A DNA stretch of 64,000 nt from Bradyrhizobiaceae bacterium (GCA_020544565.1 CP078014.1:2482016-2546015); one strand, 5' to 3'; numbered from the stretch's first letter, positions 53,887 to 63,612 are shown. The notes: generated from the letters alone by a model not told the origin. Program-made: numbers and translations.

Positions 53887-55578
53887 TCACTCGGCCTCGT
53901 AGACCACCCGGCCTCCGGTGATGGTCGTGAGCGAGCGAATGGCGGCAATGTCATCATCCGGGCAGGTCAGCAGATCGTCGCTCAGAATGGCGAGATCGGC
54001 GTATTTGCCGGGCTCGATCGTGCCCTTCACATCCTCTTCGAAACTGAGATAGGCGCCTTCGCGGCTGGCGGTGGCCAACGCCTCCATCCTGGACAGCGCC
54101 TGCGACGGCGCAAGCGGTCGGCCGGCCGCCGTCCTGCGCGTGACGACATGAGAAATGGGCACCATCAGCGACGGCGGAACGTTGTCGGTCGCCAGCGACA
54201 CATGAACGCCGGCGTCGATCAGGCTGCGCAGCGGCAGGACGTTCTCCACGCCCGTCTCGCCGAGCTGTGCACGCAGTTGCTCGCCGTTCTGCTCGATCCA
54301 CTTGGCCGAATAGGTCTGGACGAGCAGTCCGAGGTCGCGGACGCGCTTGATCTCGTCGGGCGTGAACACGCCGATATGCTCGATCACCCAGCGTTGCTCG
54401 GCGATAGGCGCGCGCCGGTCGACCTTGGCGTAAAGGTCGAGAATGCGCGGGCTGAACGAGCCGATGCGGATGCCGAGGCGCGCCGCCTCGACCATCATCT
54501 CAACCATGATGTCTTCGGGCAGACCGGCATCGAAGTTGAAGCCGGCCCATCCGGTGTAGGGGCCGCACAGCGCGCGCAGGCGGTTTTCGTCGGAGCAATC
54601 GGATTCGGTAAAGAGGCCGAACATGCGCAGATATTCGTCGCCCATGCCGCGTCCCGAGAGCCAGCGCCCCCAGTCCGCCAGCATGTCGCGAATCGTATCG
54701 ATGTCCGTGGTCGGCCACGCGGGGCTGAACATCAGCGAGGAGCGCACGGCGAGCGGGCCCTTCGCGCGCAAATCCTGATAGGCCGCCAGGACCTCGCTGG
54801 CGATGCCGTGTCCCTCGAAGACGCTCGTCGTTCCAAAGGAATTGTAGACCTGCATGGAGCGGGCAAGGCCGGCAATGCGATCATCCAGCGTGAACCGCGG
54901 AATGACCGACATGATCGTCTTCTCGACCAGAGGCTTGAAGGTGAACTCGGTCAGCACCCCGGTCGGTTCGCCGGTGGATGGGTCCTTGTCGATCTGGATC
55001 GCGGGCGCCGGCGGCAGCGTATTGCGTGTGATACCGGCAAGCTGAAGCGCGCGCGTGTTGGCGACCGAAACCAGCGGCAACGTATTGCGCCAGTGTCCCC
55101 AGATGGCGCGGATGTAGACAGGGTGATCCGGCGCGACGCTATCGAGTTCCTGACGCGTGGGAAAGCGGCTCTCTTTGAGGTTGTGCGGCACGCCCTGAAA
55201 GAACGGCGGATCGCCGACCGGCATGGTCACGATCCATTCGCCTTTCGGCGTCGTTCTGGCCAGATCCGAAATTCTCGCGAGGATATCGGCAATGGAGCGG
55301 CACCCCGCCAGCGAGGGGAGCTGGTCCTTGAGCCCCTCGCGATCCATATGGGCGTGACCATCGATCAGGCCGGGAACGACCAGTCGGCCCTTGGCGTCGA
55401 TCTGTCTTGTCGCGGGACCGGTCAGGGCGCCGATCTCGGCCTCCGACCCGACGGCTGCGAAGCGATCGCCGGAAATGGCCAGCGCCGGCGCGATGCGGCC
55501 GGACGGATCGAGAGTCGCGATCTTGGCATTCCTGACGACGATGTCGGCGGCGGGACAAGGTCCCTGTGGCATGATCAA
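53887..55578 (-). CDS. YtcJ-type (amidohydrolase family 3) metal-dependent hydrolase
   Basis: 563 residues; acts on an N-acyl, formamide or related amide bond. Start domain DIVVRNAKIATLDPSGRI and metal block VVPGLIDGHAHMDREGLKDQ (His-x-His), later IEHIGVFTPDEIKRVRDLGL with its His, and ATDNVPPSLMVPISHVVTRR, with Asp near SLATDNVPPS. Many relatives are N-substituted formamide deformylases or unknown. It lies between the receptor gene (117 bp) and the sulfurtransferase gene (87 bp), all leftward. Substrate inferred to relate to the module's transported compound. Confidence 0.87.
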   Translation of the reverse strand: MIMPQGPCPAADIVVRNAKIATLDPSGRIAPALAISGDRFAAVGSEAEIGALTGPATRQIDAKGRLVVPGLIDGHAHMDREGLKDQLPSLAGCRSIADILARISDLARTTPKGEWIVTMPVGDPPFFQGVPHNLKESRFPTRQELDSVAPDHPVYIRAIWGHWRNTLPLVSVANTRALQLAGITRNTLPPAPAIQIDKDPSTGEPTGVLTEFTFKPLVEKTIMSVIPRFTLDDRIAGLARSMQVYNSFGTTSVFEGHGIASEVLAAYQDLRAKGPLAVRSSLMFSPAWPTTDIDTIRDMLADWGRWLSGRGMGDEYLRMFGLFTESDCSDENRLRALCGPYTGWAGFNFDAGLPEDIMVEMMVEAARLGIRIGSFSPRILDLYAKVDRRAPIAEQRWVIEHIGVFTPDEIKRVRDLGLLVQTYSAKWIEQNGEQLRAQLGETGVENVLPLRSLIDAGVHVSLATDNVPPSLMVPISHVVTRRTAAGRPLAPSQALSRMEALATASREGAYLSFEEDVKGTIEPGKYADLAILSDDLLTCPDDDIAAIRSLTTITGGRVVYEAE

Positions 55579-55695
55579 AGCCTCGGCTAAGCTGAATGGA
55601 GCGCGCGAAGAGTTGTAGCAGCGTGCGGCGGCCTCAGGAATTGCAACAGCCGCAAGTCCGCCCCGAGCCGGCGCCCGGGGGGTCCCGCCGCATCC

Positions 55696-56664
55696 TCACT
55701 TCGGTGCGATGTCCATCTTCTCGATCAGCGGCTTGAACGAGGTGATCAGCCGCTCGATCCGCTCGCCGTATTGCTTGCGCGGCATGGGATCGCGCAGAAA
55801 CGACGCCTTCTTTGAGAACTCGATGACCTCCGGGCTTTCCATGGCCTTGAGAAGCGCGCTTTCCAGCTTGTTGAGCACGGCCTCGGGCGTCCCTGCCGGC
55901 GCATGAATGCCATTGAAACTTTCAACCGAGAAGCCCGGCACGGCCTCGGATGCAGTCGGGACTTCCGGCAGATAGGGCGACCGCTTGCGCGACGTGACCG
56001 CAAGGCCCTTCAGCTCTCCCGCGCGGACCTTTGGCGAAACGCCCGCCAGAGTCGCGATGACAAGATCCACTTCCTTGGCCATGACGCCCACAATCGCCGT
56101 CGCCTCGCCCTTGTAGGGAACGTGCCGCAGGGTGATGCCGGCCTCCGCGGCGAGAGCCGCCATGGTGATATGCAAGGCGCTGCCGATCCCGGAGGAGCCG
56201 TAGGTCACCGTGCCCGGGCTGGCCTTGGCCTTGGCGATCACGCCCTTGAGGTCGGACACGTCGAGGTCCGATCGTCCGACGATCAGGAATTCGATCGACC
56301 CCATCTGCCCGACGGGCGTCAGGTCACGGAACATATCGAACTTGATCTGCTTGTTGACCAGCGGCGCCACAAAGCTGCTCGTCACCGTCGTGACCAGCGT
56401 GTAGCCGTCCGGCGGCGCCTTGATTGCCGCGCCGATGCCGATGGCTCCGGTCGCGCCGGGGCGCGGATCCACAATAACCGGTTGCCCGAGGATTTTCTCC
56501 ATTTCCTTGGCGACGACGCGCTGCAACAGCGTGACCGAACTTCCCGGCTCCCACGGCGTGATGATCGTGATCGGCTTGCTGGGGAATTCCTGTGCATGAG
56601 CAGCACCTGTGAAAAAGATCGCGAGCACTACCCCGGCACTTGCGGCAATTTTTCTCAGACCCAT
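55696..56664 (-). CDS. tctC: TctC/Bug-family periplasmic receptor of the module
   Basis: 322 residues. Signal peptide IAASAGVVLAIFFTGAAHA, then QEFPSKPITIITPWEPGSSV; VDPRPGATGAIGIGAAIKAP, DGYTLVTTVTSSFVAPLVNK, VTYGSSGIGSALHITMAALA and LPEVPTASEAVPGFSVESFN are the family landmarks. It is expected to deliver its ligand to the TctA/TctB proteins encoded 1.5 kb upstream, an arrangement split only by the LysR gene. The 39-bp element at 56800-56838 lies about 135 bp upstream of its ATG, implying a promoter of its own. Confidence 0.9.
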   Translation of the reverse strand: MGLRKIAASAGVVLAIFFTGAAHAQEFPSKPITIITPWEPGSSVTLLQRVVAKEMEKILGQPVIVDPRPGATGAIGIGAAIKAPPDGYTLVTTVTSSFVAPLVNKQIKFDMFRDLTPVGQMGSIEFLIVGRSDLDVSDLKGVIAKAKASPGTVTYGSSGIGSALHITMAALAAEAGITLRHVPYKGEATAIVGVMAKEVDLVIATLAGVSPKVRAGELKGLAVTSRKRSPYLPEVPTASEAVPGFSVESFNGIHAPAGTPEAVLNKLESALLKAMESPEVIEFSKKASFLRDPMPRKQYGERIERLITSFKPLIEKMDIAPK

Positions 56665-56799
56665 ACGACGTAGTCTCCCCTCGTTAAGTCAATGAACGCC
56701 CCGACAACGAACACCCAGACCACCGGCGGATTGAGCTGAGGCTGGTGTTGCGCGCGCGATTGCACGAGACGCGATGCTCCTGCAAATCGGAGTCTCGGG

Positions 56800-56838
56800 A
56801 CAATATAATTTCATTCTAAGCTTTAGACGCGCGTGCTA
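56800..56838 (-). promoter_or_regulatory. Operator/promoter-like element A (upstream of tctC)
   Basis: On the plus strand: ACAATATAATTTCATTCTA (56800-56818), five variable bases, TAG-N9-CTA (56824-56838), then TGG. The matching element B at 63574-63612 has identical spacing. Read leftward, the TAG-N9-CTA dyad precedes the AT-rich block, the order expected for a LysR activator site ahead of a weak promoter. Interpretation is inference. Confidence 0.65.
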
Positions 56839-57013
56839 TGGCCGATCGGACCTCGCCCGAAGCAGGCCAGCACACCTTTCCCCAGAGGCGGCGCTTCGGA
56901 GATGAAACATGCTGCGGGTCACCGCGACTTCAGCATATTTTGCGATCGATCGGGAATCGGATGTCGAACCGGATGATCGGCTACTCACGCGCGCGTCGGC
57001 ATCCGGAGCGCAG

Positions 57014-57970
57014 TTAAGCCACCGCCTCGTCGATGATGGTCGTGCGCACCAGGTTTCCGGTGCGCGTCAGGTCGTGCATGACCTCGAGCACCAGAGCCTT
57101 CATCGCGGCGACGGCGTTGGTGAGCGGGCGATTGACGGAGTTCACGAGATAGACAGGGCGCTTGATGGGCGGCTTCCCGATGCTCCAGCACCGCAACTGC
57201 CCTGCCTTCACCTCACCGGAAATGGAATTCATCGAGAGAATGGAATAGCCGACGCCGCAGCGGACCAGCTCCTTGATGTTGGCATGGGAATCGATATCGA
57301 TGATGGTGTTGAGTGTGACGCCCGCCGCCGCCGCATGCCGCTCCAGCAAATCCCGAAAGCCGTGGCGTCCGCCGGGAAGGATCAGGGGCAGATTGGCGAT
57401 GAGATCGTAGGAGATCGTCTTATTGCCCTTTGGCACCTCGCACCCCGGCAACGCCTGCATGGGGCCGAAGCAGACAAGCTCCTCTTCGAGCACGCGCGTG
57501 GTGACGATCCCCTTCTCGGTCAGGTCGTGATAGACGACCGCCAGGTCGATCCGCCCGTCCCGGATCCATTCCACGGCAAAGCCGCTCATGGTCTCGGCGA
57601 TGTGCAGCTTGATCTTCGGAAAGCGGCTGCGCGCCGCCATGATCAAAGGCACCGCCAGAACCTGGCCGAACGTTCCCGGGAGCCCGATGCGGACGTCACC
57701 AACCGGTTCGTTATCGTAGCCTCGAAGTTCATCTTCGGCGATGGCCAGCTGATCCAGGATGATCCGCGCATTGCGCAGCAGGATCTCACCCGCCTCGGTG
57801 GGAACGACGCCTTTCGGGCTGCGAAACAGCAGCGATGTCCCGAGATTGGCTTCCATGTTGCGCACATGCAGGGACAGCGCCGGCTGGGCGATCCGCAGGG
57901 CAGCCGCAGCCCGGGAGAATGAGCCCTGCTCGACGATCGAAGCAAAATAGCGCAAGTGGCGGATGTCCAT
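57014..57970 (-). CDS. LysR-type transcriptional regulator of the module
   Basis: 318 residues. N-terminal winged HTH MDIRHLRYFASIVEQGSFSR, RIAQPALSLHVRNME, then TEAGEILLRNARIIL; C-terminal inducer-binding domain with VRIGLPGTFGQVLAVPLI and LHIAETMSGFAVEWIRDGRI and DLAVVY, a pattern like the Nac/Cbl subfamily. It sits between tctA and tctC on the same strand. The natural sites for its action are elements A and B. Small palindrome ATGCC-GT-GGCAT at 57990-58001 is 20 bp upstream of its start and could mediate autoregulation. Inducer unknown, presumably the transported compound or a product. Confidence 0.9.
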   Translation of the reverse strand: MDIRHLRYFASIVEQGSFSRAAAALRIAQPALSLHVRNMEANLGTSLLFRSPKGVVPTEAGEILLRNARIILDQLAIAEDELRGYDNEPVGDVRIGLPGTFGQVLAVPLIMAARSRFPKIKLHIAETMSGFAVEWIRDGRIDLAVVYHDLTEKGIVTTRVLEEELVCFGPMQALPGCEVPKGNKTISYDLIANLPLILPGGRHGFRDLLERHAAAAGVTLNTIIDIDSHANIKELVRCGVGYSILSMNSISGEVKAGQLRCWSIGKPPIKRPVYLVNSVNRPLTNAVAAMKALVLEVMHDLTRTGNLVRTTIIDEAVA

Positions 57971-58216
57971 TGAAAATCCCTATGGAAGCATGCCGTGGCA
58001 TATCATAACGCTATACCCACCCGTCGCGACGCACAATAGGGTGCGGCGAGGGGCCTCCCGGCGAGGCCTGGCTTTTCCAAATGATCGGGCTTGCGCGATG
58101 GGAACGCCGGCGCGCGCGGGCAGCCGGCGCACATTTCCGGCCCCTCATCGCGAGAGGCCGCGCATCCGGGATCGCGGCAGGCAGCCGCGATGAAGCAATC
58201 GCCGCGACGGAACCGC

Positions 58217-59725
58217 TCAGTCGCCCTCGGCGAACAGCACTTTCCGCTTCTTGGCAATGCCCGGCAGGCTGACGACGAGGAGCGTGATCACGGCGATGGC
58301 GAGCAGAGTGGCGCTGATCGGACGCGTGACGAAGATCGAAAGATCGCCCCCGGAAATCAAAAGGGCGCGCCGCAGGTTCTCCTCCAGCATCGGCCCGAGA
58401 ATGAAGCCGAGCACGAACGGCGGCAGCTCGAAGCCGAGCTTGACCAGAACGTATCCGATCAGTCCCGCAATCAGGGCCGTGTAAACATCGAACCCCGAAT
58501 TCCCGACGCTGAACACGCCGATACAGCAGAACACGATGATCGCGGGAAACAGCGTGCTGTAGGGAATCGTCAGAAGCCGGACCCAGATGCCGATCAACGG
58601 AAAGTTGAGGATGACCAGCATCGCATTGCCGATCCACATCGAGGCGATGAGACCCCAGAACAGTTCCGGCTGTTTGGTCAGCACCTCCGGTCCGGGCGCG
58701 ATGCCCTGAACCGTCATGGCGCCGATCATCAGCGCCATCACCACATTCGAGGGAATTCCCAGTGACAGCATGGGAATGAACGACGTCTGCGCGCCGGCGT
58801 TGTTGGCAGCCTCCGGAGCGGCGACGCCCTCGATCGCTCCCTTTCCGAATTGAGCGGCGTTCGGCGAAACCTTCTTTTCCAGATTGTACGCCACGAAGGA
58901 CGACAACAGCGCACCGCCGCCGGGCAGAATTCCGAGAAACGACCCGATCGCCGTGCCGCGGACCGAGGGCGCGACGATGCGCCGGAATTCGTCGCGGTTC
59001 GGCATGATGCTGGTCACCTTGGAGACCACGGTCCTGCCGCCGCCAGCCGAATGCTCGAGATTGCGCAGGATTTCTCCGATACCGAAGATGCCGACGGCGA
59101 TCGCGACAAAGTCGACACCGTCGAGCATCTCGTTGAAGCCGAAGGTGAAGCGCGGCGCGGCCGTATAGACGTCGGTGCCGGTCAGGCCGATCAACAGGCC
59201 GAGGCAGATCATGCCGATGGCCTTGAGGATCGATCCGGAGGCGAGCGCGATCGATGAGAACAGCCCGACCAGAAGCAGCGAGAAGTATTCGGCCGCGCCG
59301 AAACTGAGCGCCAGTCTGGTCAGCGGAGTCGCGACCACGGCGATGATGAGCGTCGCGGCGCAGCCGGCGATGAACGAGCTGATCGCCGCGGCGGCGAGCG
59401 CCGGCCCTCCCCGTCCTTTCTGCGCCATGCGATAGCCATCGATCGCCGTGACCACGGAAGACGATTCTCCCGGCAGGTTGATCAAGATGGCTGTCGTCGA
59501 GCCGCCGTACTGCGAGCCGTAGTAGATGCCGGCCAGCATGATGAGCGCCTGCGTGGCCGACATCCCGAAGGTCAGCGGCAGCAACATGGCGATGGTGGCC
59601 AGCGGCCCGAGGCCCGGCAGGATTCCCACCACCGTGCCGAGCAGAACGCCAATCAGACAGTAGAGCAGGTTCTGCCATTCGAGCGCGACCGCGAAGCCGA
59701 GCCCAAGGTGATCAATGAATTCCAT
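58217..59725 (-). CDS. tctA: Tripartite tricarboxylate transporter large membrane subunit TctA
   Basis: 502 residues with about twelve membrane helices; it moves the compound delivered by TctC across the inner membrane, driven by proton or sodium gradient. Family blocks: GTVVGILPGLGPLATIAMLL, MLAGIYYGSQYGGSTTAILI and NLPGESSSVVTAIDGY, FGKGAIEGVAAPEAANNAGA, and SFIPMLSLGIPSNVVMALMI. It follows tctB by 29 bp. Ends in a basic cytoplasmic tail. Confidence 0.95.
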   Translation of the reverse strand: MEFIDHLGLGFAVALEWQNLLYCLIGVLLGTVVGILPGLGPLATIAMLLPLTFGMSATQALIMLAGIYYGSQYGGSTTAILINLPGESSSVVTAIDGYRMAQKGRGGPALAAAAISSFIAGCAATLIIAVVATPLTRLALSFGAAEYFSLLLVGLFSSIALASGSILKAIGMICLGLLIGLTGTDVYTAAPRFTFGFNEMLDGVDFVAIAVGIFGIGEILRNLEHSAGGGRTVVSKVTSIMPNRDEFRRIVAPSVRGTAIGSFLGILPGGGALLSSFVAYNLEKKVSPNAAQFGKGAIEGVAAPEAANNAGAQTSFIPMLSLGIPSNVVMALMIGAMTVQGIAPGPEVLTKQPELFWGLIASMWIGNAMLVILNFPLIGIWVRLLTIPYSTLFPAIIVFCCIGVFSVGNSGFDVYTALIAGLIGYVLVKLGFELPPFVLGFILGPMLEENLRRALLISGGDLSIFVTRPISATLLAIAVITLLVVSLPGIAKKRKVLFAEGD

Positions 59726-59754
59726 GCAGACGCCCCCTCGGCCTCACGGCGACC

Positions 59755-60213
59755 TCAGCCCGAAAAGAAACTTCCGAAGAAGGGAATGGGAAGGCCGATC
59801 CCCTTGATGAAAATCAGCGAGCACAACACCGCAAGACACAGGGCGATCAGAACGGAAGGAAGCGGCTTGAACCGTCGTTCCGCAGCGGATGCCAGGAAAG
59901 CGCTTGCGAACACGGACGGAAACAGTCCGAGCTGCCGCAGAAACGTGCCGAACAGGAGGATGGAAGCCGACAGCATGACGATCGCCCGCCATGGCACGAC
60001 CCCGAACTCGGCATCCTCCGATTTGAACAGGCTGCCGGCGCAAATGACGAGGCCAATGACGATAAGCGCGCCGCACAGCACCACGGGAAAGCCACCGGGC
60101 CCCAGGTTCAGCGGACTCCCGATCGGCAAGGTGTCGAACGTCACATAGCCGTAGAGCAGTCCCGCGAAGATGAGGACAAATCCCGATGCAAGCTCTTTCC
60201 AGTTCAGTGTCAT
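59755..60213 (-). CDS. tctB: Tripartite tricarboxylate transporter small membrane subunit TctB
   Basis: 152 residues, four membrane helices (LASGFVLIFAGLLYGYVTFD, FPVVLCGALIVIGLVICAGS, AIVMLSASILLFGTFLRQLG, PSVLIALCLAVLCSLIFIKG), with the family-typical LNLGPGGFP block just after the first helix. Forms the membrane channel with TctA. It lies 224 bp after the GGT-family gene; the gap shows no clear promoter. Confidence 0.9.
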   Translation of the reverse strand: MTLNWKELASGFVLIFAGLLYGYVTFDTLPIGSPLNLGPGGFPVVLCGALIVIGLVICAGSLFKSEDAEFGVVPWRAIVMLSASILLFGTFLRQLGLFPSVFASAFLASAAERRFKPLPSVLIALCLAVLCSLIFIKGIGLPIPFFGSFFSG

Positions 60214-60437
60214 ATCAATCCACGCAATGGTGATGGCCTGCCGTCGCGCCGCAAGAGCCCACGTGCGAGACAGCGGGCACCTGCGCTTCTATCCGATGGC
60301 AAGGCAAATACCGAGCCAGCCAGCGCGCAGATTACACGTCTGGAGGGCGACGCAAGAGGGTTGGCGACCCGCCTCCCCTCTCCGAACCTCTCATTCGCCG
60401 CCGCCATGAGCGCGATCACCCCCTCCTTCCGGCACCC

Positions 60438-62027
60438 TCACAAGGCGAGCGCCAGACCATCCTTGCGATGATCGGATCCTCCGAGCAGGACGCCTCGCTC
60501 GTGATCGATCCAGATGGCCTGAGCCCCACCCATCGGGGGCTCCGACCATTCCGTGACGTGACCGCGGCCGGCGAGATCGTCCTTGATCTCCGGCGCAATG
60601 GTGCGCTCGAGCGCGAGCTTGCCATCGAAGGCGAAGGTGCGCGGTTCGTCGCTGGCTTCCTGTACGTTTCGTCCCCAATCGAGCAGCTGGGAGATGAAGT
60701 GCGCATGGCCGGTCGCCTGATAGTGCCCGCCCATCACACCGAACGGCATCACCGGGCGCCCGTCGCGGCAAAGGAAGCCGGGAATGATCGTGTGCATCGG
60801 CCGCTTGTTCGGCGCGATTGCATTGGGGTGGCCGGGCGTGGTTCGGAACGAGCTTCCCCGGTTTTGCAACATCACACCCGTTTCCGGATCGAAGATTCCG
60901 CTGCCGAAGGCATGGAACAACGAGTTGATGAACGACACCGCGTTAAGGTCACGATCGACCACGCAGAGATAAACCGTATCCTTGTGCTCGGCCTCGTCCC
61001 AGTCATCGGGCGCCGTTGCGCGTTCACGCTTGATGCGCGCCCGGACGTTGTCGGTATAGGCGTCGGACAGGAAGCGATCCACTGCGACGTCGACGTGCGC
61101 CGGATCGGCGAAATAAGCGTCCCGTGCACGATAGGCCGCCTTGGTCGCCTCGGCCATGAAGTGGATGCGGTCCGCCTCCGAATGGCGCGCGTCGGCCAGA
61201 TCCAGCCCTTCGATCGTTCTCAGGATCATCAGGGCGGCAAGCCCCTGACCTGCCGGCGGGCATTCATAGACGTCGTGGTCCCGATAGCGCGTGCTGATCG
61301 GCGAGGTGTAGTCGCTGCGGGCGGCGGCGAAATCCTGCTCGGTATGCAGACCGCCGGCGCTGCGCAGCTTGCGCGTGAGGCTCCGCGCCACCTCTCCCTC
61401 GTAAAACGCCTGCGGACCCTTCTCGGCGATCTTGCGCAAGGTGCCGCCCAGCGCCGGATTGCGAAACAGATCGCCCACTTCCGGAGCGCGCCCACCCGGG
61501 AGGAACAGGTTGCGCGCATCGGGATCATGCGACAGGCGCGCGAGCTGACGTCCCCAGTCCCAGGCGACGCGCGGCGTCACCCGCATGCCGCCTTCCGCCA
61601 GACGAATGGCGGGAGCCAGAATCTCCGCCATCGATTTATTGCCGTAATCCGCGTTCAGCCGACACCACGCGGCGATCGCGCCGGGGATGGTCACGGCATG
61701 GGGCGATTCCGGCGGGATATCCTTGAACCCGCGCTCGGCGTACCACGACACATCCGCCGCCGCCGGCGCCCGGCCCGAGCCGTCGATGGCGACAGGCGCC
61801 TCACCCATCCGGGAAAAGAGCGCGAAGCAATCGCCGCCGATGCCCGTCATATGCGGCTCGACCACACATTGCACCGCGACGGCCGCGATGGCGGCGTCCA
61901 TGGCATTGCCCCCGGCCCTGAGCAGTTCAAGCCCCGCCGAGGATGCCGCGGGATGCGAGGTACACACCATCCCGCCATCGCCGATCGTGAGGGAGCGCCC
62001 CGGCTTTGAAAAGTCGCGCACGATCAT
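60438..62027 (-). CDS. Gamma-glutamyltransferase-family Ntn hydrolase
   Basis: 529 residues, autoprocessing Ntn-hydrolase fold. The large subunit has [20 protein letters not shown] and [20 protein letters not shown] and GIGGD; the predicted cleavage nucleophile is the Thr in [20 protein letters not shown], and the small subunit includes [20 protein letters not shown] and [20 protein letters not shown]. No signal peptide, so likely cytoplasmic. The DTVYLCVVD form of the motif is the version found in oxamate amidohydrolase-like (HpxW-type) members, so the substrate may not be glutathione. Leftward, between the aminotransferase (87 bp) and tctB (224 bp). Confidence 0.88.
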   Translation of the reverse strand: MIVRDFSKPGRSLTIGDGGMVCTSHPAASSAGLELLRAGGNAMDAAIAAVAVQCVVEPHMTGIGGDCFALFSRMGEAPVAIDGSGRAPAAADVSWYAERGFKDIPPESPHAVTIPGAIAAWCRLNADYGNKSMAEILAPAIRLAEGGMRVTPRVAWDWGRQLARLSHDPDARNLFLPGGRAPEVGDLFRNPALGGTLRKIAEKGPQAFYEGEVARSLTRKLRSAGGLHTEQDFAAARSDYTSPISTRYRDHDVYECPPAGQGLAALMILRTIEGLDLADARHSEADRIHFMAEATKAAYRARDAYFADPAHVDVAVDRFLSDAYTDNVRARIKRERATAPDDWDEAEHKDTVYLCVVDRDLNAVSFINSLFHAFGSGIFDPETGVMLQNRGSSFRTTPGHPNAIAPNKRPMHTIIPGFLCRDGRPVMPFGVMGGHYQATGHAHFISQLLDWGRNVQEASDEPRTFAFDGKLALERTIAPEIKDDLAGRGHVTEWSEPPMGGAQAIWIDHERGVLLGGSDHRKDGLALAL

Positions 62028-62114
62028 AGAACTCCACTGACTGTTGGTTTCCGGAAAGCAGGCAACCGAAATCGTTCCGCGAAAAGGAGATTCAGGCTGT
62101 GCCGCGCAACGCTG

Positions 62115-63515
62115 TCACTTGGCGTCGAGATGCCACTTGTAGGTCTCGTCGAGCGCCAGCTTGAAGCGATCAAACATGTCGTTGATCTGGCTGTCGGTGA
62201 TAATCAGGGGCGGGGCAAATGCGAAGCCGTCGCCGACCTGACGCGCGATGAGGCCGTTGGCCAGCGCGCGCTGCATGAGATAGCTTCCGAGAGCGCCCGG
62301 CGGCGTGAAAGCCGCCTTGGTTGCCTTGTCGGCGACGAACTCGACCGCCCCGATCAGACCGCAATAGCGCACTTCACCGACGAGCGGATGATCTGCGAAT
62401 GCCCGCAGCCGCTCCTGGAACAGGCCCGCGATATCGCGCACGTGCCCGATGATGTTGCGTTCCTCGTAGACGTTCAGGCTTTCCAGCGCCACGGCCATGG
62501 CGACCGGGTGGGAGCCGGTTGTGAAGCCGTGCCCGAACGAGGTCAGGCGGTTCGAATTGTCGGCGACGGCGTTGTAGATCCTGCCGGTCATCAGCACGGC
62601 CGACAGCGGCTGATAGCCGGACGTGATCTGCTTGGAGAGCACCAGCAGATCGGGCTCAATGTTGAACGTCTCGCACGCGAACATATCCCCGGTGCGTCCG
62701 AAGCCGCAAATGACCTCGTCAACGACCACGAGCACATCGTAGCGCCGGCACACATCCTGAACCTTTTCCCAGTAGGTGCGCGGCGGCACGATGACGCCCC
62801 CCGCCCCCATGACCGGCTCGCCGATGAATGCCGCGACAGTGTCCGGACCTTCTTTCAGGATCAAGGCCTCGAGCTCGGCCGCCAGCCGGGTAGCGTAGGC
62901 CTCCTCGCTTTCGTTCGCCTCGGCGTAGCGATAGTGATGGGGGCAGGCGGCGTGCAGAATCCCTTCGATCGGGAGGTCGAAGTCTTCGTGGTTGAGCGGC
63001 AGGCCGGTCAGGCTCCCCGATCCGATGGTGATGCCGTGGTAGGCGCGCGCGCGAGAGATGATCTTCTTTTTGGAGCGCCGGCCGAGTGCGTTGTTGAAGT
63101 AACGCACGAGCTTGATCACCGTGTCGTTTGCCTCCGACCCGGAATTGGCGAAGAAGACCTTTTCGAGTCCCTGCGGCGCGATCTTGACGAGCCGTTCCGC
63201 GTACTCGATCGCCGCGGGGTGAGCGCGGTGATTGAAATTGTGGTAGTACGGCTGCGCCCTGAGCTGCTTGACGCCGGCCTCGATCAGCCGCGCATCGTTG
63301 AATCCAAGCGCGGCATTCCACAAACCCGCCATGCCCTCGATATAGCGGTTCCCGCTATCGTCGACGACGTAGATCCCTTCCCCACGCTCGATGATGAGCG
63401 GACCGATCTGCTCATGACGCCGGGCGTTGGTGTAGGGATGGAGCGTATAGGCGATGTCCCGGGCGTGCAGGGAATTCGGGTTCGTCATGGGATGCGAAGA
63501 AGTTGAGGCCGTCAT
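62115..63515 (-). CDS. Class III (omega-amino acid:pyruvate type) aminotransferase
   Basis: 466 residues from ATG 63513-63515, which has AGGA seven bases upstream; a later ATG at 63488 lacks a ribosome site. PLP fold class III: GIYVVDDSGNRYIEGMAGLW, FFANSGSEANDTVIKLVRYF, YHGITIGSGSLTGLPLNHED, FIGEPVMGAGGVIVPPRTYW, VVDEVICGFGRTGDMFACE, and the PLP lysine in LSKQITSGYQPLSAVLM. Relatives use omega-amino acids, taurine, polyamines or amines with pyruvate. First gene of the module and probably the first gene read from element B. Confidence 0.92.
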   Translation of the reverse strand: MTASTSSHPMTNPNSLHARDIAYTLHPYTNARRHEQIGPLIIERGEGIYVVDDSGNRYIEGMAGLWNAALGFNDARLIEAGVKQLRAQPYYHNFNHRAHPAAIEYAERLVKIAPQGLEKVFFANSGSEANDTVIKLVRYFNNALGRRSKKKIISRARAYHGITIGSGSLTGLPLNHEDFDLPIEGILHAACPHHYRYAEANESEEAYATRLAAELEALILKEGPDTVAAFIGEPVMGAGGVIVPPRTYWEKVQDVCRRYDVLVVVDEVICGFGRTGDMFACETFNIEPDLLVLSKQITSGYQPLSAVLMTGRIYNAVADNSNRLTSFGHGFTTGSHPVAMAVALESLNVYEERNIIGHVRDIAGLFQERLRAFADHPLVGEVRYCGLIGAVEFVADKATKAAFTPPGALGSYLMQRALANGLIARQVGDGFAFAPPLIITDSQINDMFDRFKLALDETYKWHLDAK

Positions 63516-63573
63516 TACCACGTTCCTGTCGGATGAAGCGCCGACGAATGATCTCGCAGCTCGCGCCACGGGA

Positions 63574-63612
63574 ACAATACAATTTCATTCTACTGACTAG
63601 AGGTGCGCACTA
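63574..63612 (-). promoter_or_regulatory. Operator/promoter-like element B (upstream of the aminotransferase)
   Basis: ACAATACAATTTCATTCTA (63574-63592), five variable bases, TAG-N9-CTA (63598-63612), then TGG, aligning without gaps to element A. It lies 58 bp upstream of the aminotransferase ATG, a good promoter distance. Confidence 0.65.

Noticed and set aside
53881..55590. 569-codon plus-strand frame
   Set aside because: Antisense to the amidohydrolase gene.
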